A stretch of DNA of 37,686 nucleotides from an uncultured Eggerthellaceae bacterium. GTDB lineage: Bacteria; Actinomycetota; Coriobacteriia; Coriobacteriales; Eggerthellaceae. How positions within the stretch are numbered: position 1 is the stretch's first letter; each line of letters opens with the position of its first letter. The translations under genes and the position numbers were made by a program. The stretch spans positions 1 through 37,686 of the forward strand of contig CALUHI010000021.1 of NCBI GenBank assembly GCA_944320405.1, written 5' to 3'. Below the pieces are notes generated by a model that saw nothing but the letters and a program-made list of their open reading frames with translations, searched no databases and was not told the origin of the DNA. Of the stretch, positions 31,867-37,686 are shown in pieces.

Positions 31867-32382
31867 ATGGACAGCAAGGTCTACGAACTGCTCAACGACC
31901 AGATCAACAAAGAGTTCTACTCTGCGTACCTGTATCTGTCGTTTGCCGACTACTACGAAGAGGAGGGCTTGGAAGGCTTTGCCAACTGGTACGAGATCCA
32001 GGCCAAGGAAGAGCGCGACCATGCGATGATTTTCCGCAACTACCTGCACGAGAACGGCTGCAAGGTGAAGCTTTTGGCCATCGCTCAGCCCGACAAGGAG
32101 TTCTCTAGCTACTTGGAGCCGCTGGAGGCGGCGCTTGAGCACGAGAAGTACGTGACCAGCCTCATCAACGACATCTATGCCGCAGCGCACGATGCCAAGG
32201 ACTACCGCACTATGAAGTTCCTCGACTGGTTCATCGAAGAGCAGATGGAGGAAGAAGACACCGCCGACACCATGGTCACCAAGATGAAGCTGTTTGGTTC
32301 GGACGCCAAGGCGCTCTACGATCTTGACCAGGAGTACCTGGCACGCACCTACACCACTCCTTCGCCGCTTGCCGGCAACTAA
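31867..32382 (+). CDS. ftnA: Non-heme ferritin
   Basis: A 171-residue ferritin of the bacterial FtnA class that oxidises Fe(II) and stores iron in a 24-subunit shell. The ferroxidase residues are present: Glu16 (KEFYSAYLY), Glu49 and His52 (KEERDHAMIF), and Gln/Glu in the FIEEQMEEE helix. Length agrees with FtnA (about 165). The ATG at 31867 follows AAAGGA; an upstream extension of the frame is not needed. It is monocistronic with its own promoter and a strong terminator. Confidence 0.94.
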   Translation: MDSKVYELLNDQINKEFYSAYLYLSFADYYEEEGLEGFANWYEIQAKEERDHAMIFRNYLHENGCKVKLLAIAQPDKEFSSYLEPLEAALEHEKYVTSLINDIYAAAHDAKDYRTMKFLDWFIEEQMEEEDTADTMVTKMKLFGSDAKALYDLDQEYLARTYTTPSPLAGN

Positions 32383-32413
32383 TCCCGCGCGAAACGCACA
32401 ACGGAAAAGCGAG

Positions 32414-32441
32414 GCGCCCTGCAATAGCAGGGCGCTTTTTT
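32414..32441 (+). terminator. Rho-independent terminator after ferritin
   Basis: GCGCCCTGC (32414-32422), loop AATA, and the complementary GCAGGGCGC (32427-32435) are followed by six T. A textbook terminator. Confidence 0.94.
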
Positions 32442-32474
32442 GTTCCCGTTTTGATCGATGGATGTTCAGGATAA

Positions 32475-32503
32475 TTGACAATGTGTCACTTAAAAGATAT
32501 CAT
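32475..32503 (+). promoter_or_regulatory. Strong sigma-70 type promoter of the flavodoxin/TetR genes
   Basis: TTGACA (32475-32480), 17 bases, then TATCAT (32498-32503): perfect -35, optimal spacing, good -10. Transcription should begin near 32510. The -35 box is embedded in the first operator dyad. Confidence 0.85.
32476..32488. promoter_or_regulatory. Operator copy 1 (TGACA-N3-TGTCA)
   Basis: The dyad TGACA-ATG-TGTCA overlaps the -35 box of the flavodoxin promoter. The same half-sites and spacing recur at 32519-32531. The TetR protein encoded at 33118 is the obvious candidate to bind it. Confidence 0.7.
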
Positions 32504-32516
32504 GCTCCTGTCAGAC

Positions 32517-32533
32517 AATGACAACTTGTCATT
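32517..32533. promoter_or_regulatory. Operator copy 2 (extended palindrome AATGACAACTTGTCATT)
   Basis: A perfect 17-base palindrome containing TGACA-ACT-TGTCA, just downstream of the expected transcription start. Its centre is 43 bases from the centre of copy 1, about four helical turns, so two regulator dimers could sit on the same face of the DNA. Confidence 0.75.
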
Positions 32534-32554
32534 ATTGAGAAAGGGAACAGCATT

Positions 32555-33034
32555 ATGAGCAAGACACTGGTTGCGTATTTCTCCGCTACGGGAACGACGG
32601 CGCGTGTGGGGCAGCAGATCGCCGAAGCGCTGGGCGCCGACACGTTCGCAATCGAGCCCGAGCAACCTTACACTTCCGCCGATCTGAACTGGAACGACCG
32701 CAAAAGCCGCAGCTCGGTTGAGATGAACGACGAGTCGTGCCGTCCCGCCATCGCCGGCTCGGTTAGCGACATGGCGTCCTACGACGTGGTGTTCGTCGGC
32801 TTCCCCGTGTGGTGGTACGTGGAGCCGCGCATCATCGATACATTCTTGGAATCCTACGATTTCTCGGGCAAGACCATCATCCCCTTCGCCACCAGCGGCG
32901 GAAGCGGTTTGGGACGCGCCCCTCAGCGCATGCAGCAGATTGCAGCAGGGTCGACTGTCGTTGCTGGTAAACTGCTCAACGGGCGCCAGAGCGCCGATGC
33001 CCTGCGCGCATGGGCGAGGGAGCTGGGACTGTAG
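32555..33034 (+). CDS. Flavodoxin family protein
   Basis: A 159-residue flavodoxin-like protein with the FMN-phosphate loop AYFSATGTTARVG at residues 7-19 and a FVGFPVWWYVEPRI segment providing the second flavin-contact loop. This is typical of the Flavodoxin_4 type found in anaerobes. It carries low-potential electrons or reduces quinones or nitro compounds in the cytoplasm. Ribosome site AAAGGGA before the ATG. The promoter with two dyad operators and the following TetR gene suggest tight, inducible control. Confidence 0.9.
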   Translation: MSKTLVAYFSATGTTARVGQQIAEALGADTFAIEPEQPYTSADLNWNDRKSRSSVEMNDESCRPAIAGSVSDMASYDVVFVGFPVWWYVEPRIIDTFLESYDFSGKTIIPFATSGGSGLGRAPQRMQQIAAGSTVVAGKLLNGRQSADALRAWARELGL

Positions 33035-33051
33035 GTTCGTAATTGAAGCTG

Positions 33052-33085
33052 CGCGCCGCAGTGCACTGGCGGGCTGCGGCGCGCA
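33052..33085 (+). other. Perfect GC hairpin between flavodoxin and TetR genes
   Basis: GCGCGCCGCAG (33052-33062) and CTGCGGCGCGC (33075-33085) form an 11-base perfect stem with a 12-base loop and no T-run. It may cut read-through into the regulator gene or stabilise the flavodoxin mRNA. Confidence 0.65.
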
Positions 33086-33117
33086 ATGCGTGCGCCGAAC
33101 GCTCAAGGGAGGATTCG

Positions 33118-33768
33118 ATGCCGAAGATCACCAAAGAGGAAGCTGCCGCACGGCGTACCGAGATCATCGATGCGTGCGAGGCGCTCTACCAATCTGAAAG
33201 CTACCGCGACATCACGATGACGCAGGTGGGGCAGAAGGTGTCTTTCGGTCGTGCGAACGTCTACAACTATTTCCAGAACAAAGACGAGATCCTGCTCGCG
33301 TTGCTTCAACGCGAATACGAGCTGTGGGTTGAAGACCTTTCGGCTTTGGGGGAAGTTGCCGCGTCTCTCGATGGCGTCGGACTGGCTGATGAGCTGGCGA
33401 AAAGCGTGCAAGCGCGCACCCAGATGCTGAAGATCTTGGCCATGAACCTCTATGACATCGAGCAAAACAGTCGCCTGGAAAGCCTCATCGAATTCAAGCG
33501 TGTCTACAAACATGCCGTCGAGGCCTTGAAGGCAGTGGTGAGGGCGGGCAAACCCGCGTGGGATGAATGCCGCATCGATCGATTCGTCTACGGGTTCATG
33601 CCGTTCATGCACGGTGCTTATCCATATGCCTTCCATTCCGACAAACAGTGCGCGGCGATGGAGGCCGCAGGCGTGGACCAGCCTGACCTGAGCATCTATT
33701 CGCTCGTGCGCGATCTTGCGGAGAAGCTGCTGCAAGACGACGGTGGGCATGAGACAATAAACGAATAG
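33118..33768 (+). CDS. TetR family transcriptional regulator
   Basis: A 216-residue regulator with an N-terminal TetR helix-turn-helix (IIDACEALYQSESYRDITMT then QVGQKVSFGRANVYNYFQNK, about residues 16-55) and a C-terminal helical ligand and dimer domain. The Gly-Arg-Ala-Asn recognition helix differs from the more usual GVSKGTLYYHF but keeps the YNYF core. The ATG at 33118 follows GGGAGG. It is downstream of and probably co-transcribed with the flavodoxin gene, so autorepression through the two TGACA-N3-TGTCA dyads is likely (inference). The inducing ligand is unknown. Confidence 0.9.
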   Translation: MPKITKEEAAARRTEIIDACEALYQSESYRDITMTQVGQKVSFGRANVYNYFQNKDEILLALLQREYELWVEDLSALGEVAASLDGVGLADELAKSVQARTQMLKILAMNLYDIEQNSRLESLIEFKRVYKHAVEALKAVVRAGKPAWDECRIDRFVYGFMPFMHGAYPYAFHSDKQCAAMEAAGVDQPDLSIYSLVRDLAEKLLQDDGGHETINE

Positions 33769-33810
33769 GAAATTGCGGGCCGTGCGGCTCGTTGGCGAAA
33801 AGGGGGAGAT

Positions 33811-34995
33811 ATGGGCTCACAGGTTTGCTTCGCGGACATGCACGTCAAGCCGGGGGACAGCATCCTGGCCAAGTTCGAGCGGCTTGTCGAGAAAGCCGGC
33901 ATCGACCAGATCGATTTCAAAGACAAGTTCGTCGCCGTCAAAGTTCACTTCGGCGAGTATGGAAACATGGCGTTTTTGCGCCACCAGTACGCCAAGGTAC
34001 TGTGCGACTGCATCAAGGCGCGCGGTGGCAAGCCGTTCCTCACCGACTGCAACACGCTGTACGTGGGGTATCGCAACAACGCGCTCAACCATCTGGACGC
34101 CGCCTTCCTGAACGGGTACAATCCGCTTTCCACCGGCGTGCACACCATCATCGCCGACGGCCTGCGCGGCACCGACGAGCGCGAGATCCCCGTTGAGGGC
34201 GGTGAATACGTCAAGGAAGCGAAGATTGGCGCTGCGGTTGCCGAGGCCGACATCATCGTTTCCCTCACGCACTTCAAGGGGCACGTGAACGCCGGGTTCG
34301 GCGGTGCGCTCAAGAACATCGGCATGGGTTGCGGTTCCAAGAAGGGCAAGATGGAGATGCACAGCAGCGGTACGCCGCGCATCGATGCAGGCAAATGCAT
34401 CGGCTGCGGCATGTGCGTGGACCACTGCGCCAACGACGGCGTGCATGTTGTTGACGGCACGGCTGTCATTGATGAAGACCATTGCGTCGGCTGCGGGTTC
34501 TGCATTGCGTATTGCCCCACGGGCGCCATCATGACGAAGTGGGACGAGGCCAAGCCCGTCATGAACTGCAAGATCGCCGAGTACACCAAGGCGGTTTTGG
34601 ACGGCAAGCCCGCCTTCCATGTGAGCTTGGTGCTGGACGTTTCGCCCGACTGCGACTGCGAGCGCCACAACGACGTGCCCGTCATCCCCAACGTGGGCAT
34701 GTTCGCGTCGTTCGACCCCGTCGCGCTTGACCAGGCGTGCGTTGATGCAGCTAACAAGCAGCCGGTGATCCAGGGCAGCAAGGCCGACCCGCAGGTGAAG
34801 GAGGCTTCCGTCTCCGACCACATGGACGGAGCGCGCGCCATTCCCGAGCAGGCTTATTCTGAGCATGCTGCTGGTGGCGATGGCCACGACGTGTTCAAGA
34901 TGGTTCATCCCGACACCGACTGGGCGGCGGGGCTCGACCATGCCGAAAAGCTTGGCATCGGTACGCGCGAGTACGAGCTCGTTGTCGTGAAATAG
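33811..34995 (+). CDS. DUF362 protein with two [4Fe-4S] ferredoxin motifs
   Basis: A 394-residue protein. The N-terminal half is the DUF362 domain (KFVAVKVHFGEYGN, SLTHFKGHVNAGFGGALKN). A double ferredoxin module follows (CIGCGMCVDHCAND at about 196-209 and CVGCGFCIAYCPTG at about 226-239). The C-terminal part includes a second conserved DUF362 stretch (DVSPDCDCERHNDVPVIPNVG) with extra cysteines. Family members are common in strict anaerobes, and their reaction is not established. It lies 42 bases after the TetR gene and ahead of an iron-sulfur flavoprotein, so it may pass electrons to that protein. Ribosome site GGGGGAG. Confidence 0.88.
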   Translation: MGSQVCFADMHVKPGDSILAKFERLVEKAGIDQIDFKDKFVAVKVHFGEYGNMAFLRHQYAKVLCDCIKARGGKPFLTDCNTLYVGYRNNALNHLDAAFLNGYNPLSTGVHTIIADGLRGTDEREIPVEGGEYVKEAKIGAAVAEADIIVSLTHFKGHVNAGFGGALKNIGMGCGSKKGKMEMHSSGTPRIDAGKCIGCGMCVDHCANDGVHVVDGTAVIDEDHCVGCGFCIAYCPTGAIMTKWDEAKPVMNCKIAEYTKAVLDGKPAFHVSLVLDVSPDCDCERHNDVPVIPNVGMFASFDPVALDQACVDAANKQPVIQGSKADPQVKEASVSDHMDGARAIPEQAYSEHAAGGDGHDVFKMVHPDTDWAAGLDHAEKLGIGTREYELVVVK

Positions 34996-35065
34996 CAAGC
35001 AACGGTGCGCCGGAGTCGCAAGGCTTTCGGCGCGTCGTCGTCAGATTAGCCGGAAGGAGCTTCGC

Positions 35066-35638
35066 ATGTCCCGAAACATCGCCGTTGTCATCGGCAGCCC
35101 GCGCCGTGGCGGGAACACCTGGATGCTTGCCGAGGCGTTCATCAAAGGTGCCGAGGAAGCGGGCCACAACGTTGAGGTGATCGACGCCGGCAACGCCGAC
35201 ATCGCCGGTTGCATCGGTTGCGAATACTGCTTTTCGCATGCGGGCATCTGCGTCCAAAAAGACGGCATGACGCCCTTCTACGGCATCTTGCGCCGTTGCG
35301 ATACCATCGTGTACGCCACGCCGGTGTACTGTTTCACGTTCTCGGCGCAGATCAAGGCGTTCATGGATCGCATGTTCTGCGGGCTTGCCGACCCGTTCGG
35401 CATCACGTCGTGCTGCCTGCTCACGGTGTTCGAAGACAAAGACCCCTCTATCGTGCAGCCGCTCATCGACACGTACAAGATCAATGCCGCCTACACGCAC
35501 ATGAAAGACGAAGGCGTCGTGTTTGTGCCTGGTACCTACGAGAAGGGCGCCATCGAGGGGAACCCGAAACTGGAGGAAGCCTACGAGCTGGGCCGCAGCC
35601 TGTCGGCCGACCCGGTACCGGCTCGCGACGAATCCTAG
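35066..35638 (+). CDS. Iron-sulfur flavoprotein (Isf-like), NAD(P)H:FMN oxidoreductase fold
   Basis: A 190-residue flavodoxin-fold protein with the FMN-binding loop GSPRRGGNTWML (10-21). It has a compact cysteine motif CIGCEYCFSHAGIC (Cys49, 52, 55, 62), close to the unusual [4Fe-4S] motif of archaeal and clostridial iron-sulfur flavoproteins. Those proteins take electrons from ferredoxin and reduce O2 or H2O2, or serve in redox metabolism. This one follows a ferredoxin-like DUF362 gene, which fits. AAGGAG ribosome site. The spacing of the last cysteine (x6) differs by one residue from Isf as I recall it. Confidence 0.86.
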   Translation: MSRNIAVVIGSPRRGGNTWMLAEAFIKGAEEAGHNVEVIDAGNADIAGCIGCEYCFSHAGICVQKDGMTPFYGILRRCDTIVYATPVYCFTFSAQIKAFMDRMFCGLADPFGITSCCLLTVFEDKDPSIVQPLIDTYKINAAYTHMKDEGVVFVPGTYEKGAIEGNPKLEEAYELGRSLSADPVPARDES

Positions 35639-35706
35639 ATTATCGGTGCATGGCGGCGGTTTTCGCCGCTCTCTGATCTGCATTTGACGAATATGCCCTA
35701 GAATGA

Positions 35707-35743
35707 CGTGCCGTCGTTTCTGCGGAAGCGGCGGCACGTTTTT
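35707..35743 (+). terminator. Terminator or attenuator immediately upstream of the MFS gene
   Basis: CGTGCCGTCG (35707-35716) pairs with CGGCGGCACG (35729-35738), including one G-U pair, and TTTTT follows. It ends 12 bases before the ribosome site of the next gene. It may end the upstream redox operon or act as an attenuator in the transporter leader, since a TAGAAT (35699-35704) just upstream could be a -10 box. Confidence 0.7.
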
Positions 35744-35764
35744 GTTCGATGCGAAGGGGAGATG

Positions 35765-36940
35765 ATGCAGCGAAGGGAATGGTTGGCGCTTGCGGGCTTG
35801 GCATGCTGCGCGTTCGTGATGAACACGTCTGAGTTCATGCCAATCGGCTTGCTGGTCGATATCGCTGCGGATTTCTCCATGACCGAGGCTGAGGCCGGCA
35901 TGGTGGTGACTATCTATGCATGGGCGGTGGCGCTGCTTTCCATTCCCCTGATGGTGGCGCTGTCGCGACTGAGCCCCACGCGCCTTTTGCTCGGCGTGAT
36001 CGCACTGTTCTGCGCGGGCCAGGTTGCATCGGCGGTTGCCCCGACGTTCGCGTTGCTGGTTGCAGGCCGCCTTCTGGTGGCCGCAGCGCATGCGGTGTTC
36101 TGGTCGGTGGTTTCGCCGGTGGCGGTGCGCATCGTAGGCGCGCAGCACAGCAGCGCTGCCATCGCGACCATTGCCGTGGGTTCTTCGATCGCCATGGTGT
36201 GCGGTCTTCCTATTGGGCGCATCATCGGGCTTGCGATCGGTTGGCGCATGACGTTTTTCTGCGTGGGCGCGGTGTCTGCCGTGCTGCTGGTCTATCTGGC
36301 TTTGGTGCTGCCGCGCTTGGGCGCGGGCGAGCCGTTTTCGGTCAAATCGCTTCCGTCGTTGTTCAAGCACGCGCCGCTTCTGGGCATCTACATCGTTACG
36401 GCGCTGTACGCTACCGGTCAGTTCACCTGCTACAGCTACATCGAGCCGTTCCTGCAGCAAGTTGCAGGGTTTTCGGATGGGATGATCACCCTGGCGTTGG
36501 CGCTTTACGGCGTGGCGGGGTTTGCGGGAAGCGCGGTGTTCTCACGCGTGTACGACAAAGCGCGGTTTTCCTTTATGCGGGCGGCGGTGCTCGGCGTCGC
36601 TGTCATGATGGCGGTGCTGCTGCCTCTTTCGGGCAACACGGTGGCGACTATCGTTGCATGCTGCATTTGGGGCGCCTTCTATACAGCGTACAACGTGGCG
36701 TTTCAAGCTGAAGTCATCAGCAACGCGCCTGAAGGAACCACGATGGTTGCGATGTCGGCGTATTCGGGCATCTTCAACATCGGTATCGGCGCTGGCACGT
36801 GGGTGGGTGGCATGGTGGTCGCGGGCGGCGGAATTGCAGACGTCGGCTTGGTTGGCGCTGCCATCGGTGTGGCGGCGGGCATTGTCTGCGCCTTCCAGCT
36901 CGTCCGCGCGATCAAGCGGGAGGAACCAAAGCCGCTCTGA
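35765..36940 (+). CDS. MFS transporter of the sugar-efflux / DHA1 drug type
   Basis: A 391-residue, 12-helix major facilitator. The TSEFMPIGLLVDIAADF segment after helix 1 and the loop-2/3 region (ALSRLSPTRLLL) match the AraJ/YdhP/SotB group of sugar and drug exporters. Start at the ATG at 35765 (ATGATG pair; the first ATG directly abuts the AGGGGAG ribosome site). An upstream in-frame GTG at 35708 lies inside the hairpin and would add a charged leader. It is transcribed in the same direction as the flavodoxin/TetR/DUF362 genes but separated by a terminator-like stem. The substrate is not predictable. Confidence 0.87.
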   Translation: MQRREWLALAGLACCAFVMNTSEFMPIGLLVDIAADFSMTEAEAGMVVTIYAWAVALLSIPLMVALSRLSPTRLLLGVIALFCAGQVASAVAPTFALLVAGRLLVAAAHAVFWSVVSPVAVRIVGAQHSSAAIATIAVGSSIAMVCGLPIGRIIGLAIGWRMTFFCVGAVSAVLLVYLALVLPRLGAGEPFSVKSLPSLFKHAPLLGIYIVTALYATGQFTCYSYIEPFLQQVAGFSDGMITLALALYGVAGFAGSAVFSRVYDKARFSFMRAAVLGVAVMMAVLLPLSGNTVATIVACCIWGAFYTAYNVAFQAEVISNAPEGTTMVAMSAYSGIFNIGIGAGTWVGGMVVAGGGIADVGLVGAAIGVAAGIVCAFQLVRAIKREEPKPL

Positions 36941-37201
36941 TGCCTTGTGCGTCCTGCGTCGGCCAACGGTGCACGCATCGCGGTGCGGACGCGACGAAAG
37001 CGAGCGAGGCGCCGCGGACGCATCCTTTTGCTGTCGCCACCGCAATGGACTGCCGCTTGTGATGCGCTGCGGCTACGCGCGTTCCCCGTTGTTTCCCCTG
37101 GCGGATACCTTGTTTCCCTCGCGCCTTCCAAGGGTTTCGGGGTATGATGCGGTTGACTCAAAAACTGCTTTCGGTCAGCGGTTTCACAGAGGGAGCACGC
37201 G
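36941..37201. other. Intergenic region with no recognised gene
   Basis: This 261-base gap is GC-rich up to about 37080 and more mixed afterwards. A TATGAT at 37143-37148 could be the -10 box of the next gene; no matching -35 was seen. I find no tRNA, repeat or clear terminator. Confidence 0.4.
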
Positions 37202-37686
37202 ATGAAAGAAACAACGGGGGAGCGCCTTTTCGATAAGCTCGGCATGGAGAAGAGGGCAGATGTGCCGGAGCCGATGCCGCTCCAAAAGCCCGATGTGGAT
37301 GCGGGCGAGGTGGCAAAGGCCGTTCTGGTTCGGCTTGCCGTGCCTGCCGTTGTCGGTGCGCTATGGGTACTGAGCGCCATGGCGGAAACCGGACTCGACC
37401 TCATCGAGGTCTTGCCGCCGATCGCCACGTGCGTGCTTTTGGTTGCGGCGTGGTGGATCGCTCATTGGTTTTTTGCCAGCTGGCGCAAGGCCAACAAGGG
37501 CAACCATCGCGCAGATGCCATCGTCTTTGGATGCCGTGCGTTGCTTTGGAGCCTGTTCGCGCTTGTGTTCTGCATCGTTGCGACTGTGACCCCTCCGACG
37601 GATGTGTGGGATCAATCCTCTCGTGTGACATGGATGGTCGGCCTTGGCTGGCAGTGGTTTTGGGCATCGGGGCTTTTGCCCGCCAT
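37202..37686 (+). CDS. Membrane protein of unknown function, 5' part (right edge cuts it)
   Basis: An open frame from ATG 37202 to the end of the window, 161 codons without a stop. The first 38 or so residues are polar (MKETTGERLFDKLGMEKR at the start). Four hydrophobic segments follow: VLVRLAVPAVVGALWVLSAM, CVLLVAAWWIAHWFF, LLWSLFALVFCIVATV, and one beginning near WMVGLGWQWFW at the edge. A GAGGGAG ribosome site precedes the start by 7 bases. I do not recognise the family; it looks like a polytopic inner-membrane protein. Confidence 0.75.
   Translation, partial: MKETTGERLFDKLGMEKRADVPEPMPLQKPDVDAGEVAKAVLVRLAVPAVVGALWVLSAMAETGLDLIEVLPPIATCVLLVAAWWIAHWFFASWRKANKGNHRADAIVFGCRALLWSLFALVFCIVATVTPPTDVWDQSSRVTWMVGLGWQWFWASGLLPA

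Noticed and set aside
33817-34998. A 393-codon minus-strand frame opposite the DUF362 gene
   Set aside because: The plus strand encodes two ferredoxin motifs; the antisense frame mirrors it codon by codon.
34895-36460. A 521-codon minus-strand frame spanning the Isf-like and MFS genes
   Set aside because: It crosses two real genes and the gap between them, and is rich in Arg and His without domains.
1-37686. CRISPR arrays, tRNA or rRNA genes, transposases, prophage genes
   Set aside because: All gaps between genes were read; none contains regularly spaced repeats, a cloverleaf-like segment or mobile-element genes. The only repeats are the short REP-like ones listed.

Overview
The window looks like chromosome from a high-GC, anaerobic actinobacterium of the Coriobacteriia, most likely Eggerthellaceae (the Eggerthella / Gordonibacter / Slackia / Adlercreutzia type). 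I infer this from four things: the GC- and Asp/Glu-rich codon use, two different molybdopterin oxidoreductase systems within 12 kb, the many flavin and Fe-S enzymes, and actinobacterial helicases (HelD-like and DUF3516-type). No tRNA, rRNA, CRISPR array, IS transposase or prophage gene was seen. No database search was possible, so family names rest on motifs read by eye.

Layout. (1) 1-3949: the 3' part of a respiratory molybdoenzyme operon, with catalytic subunit (cut at the left edge), four-cluster ferredoxin subunit and NrfD-type membrane anchor. (2) 3950-8597: convergent and divergent housekeeping genes (rhomboid protease, Mn-type CDF transporter, HelD-like helicase). The rhomboid gene is bracketed by two inverted copies of a near-palindrome, and a second, three-unit REP-like repeat lies next to it. 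(3) 8618-15052: a transhydroxylase-type locus. A minus-strand operon encodes a small zinc-ribbon protein, an 873-residue molybdenum subunit without an Fe-S motif, and a 280-residue Fe-S subunit with a C-terminal beta-sandwich domain. This is the architecture of pyrogallol-phloroglucinol transhydroxylase. A divergent MFS transporter and a LysR regulator complete what looks like a polyphenol uptake and conversion module. (4) 15161-18365: a 930-residue fusion of GlpA-like and NAD/FAD oxidoreductase units, followed by a DUF1667 protein whose 3' end overlaps a small opposite-strand gene. (5) 18641-22239: a SKI2-like helicase and a LysR regulator.

(6) 22647-26624: the most unusual pair. An orphan family-3 solute-binding lipoprotein is followed 9 bases later by a 1049-residue protein with two tandem TM-Cache-TM units fused to an MscS channel. 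It could be a ligand-sensing channel fed by a binding protein. (7) 26759-31112: a diguanylate cyclase with an NTF2-like N-terminus, an RsmJ-like rRNA methyltransferase, and an old-yellow-enzyme type reductase. (8) 31201-32382: a small HD-type alarmone-hydrolase-like protein and a ferritin. (9) 32470-36940: a redox and efflux cluster with a flavodoxin, TetR regulator, DUF362 ferredoxin-like protein, iron-sulfur flavoprotein and MFS exporter. Its first promoter carries two copies of a TGACA-N3-TGTCA operator. (10) 37202-end: the start of an unknown membrane protein cut by the right edge.
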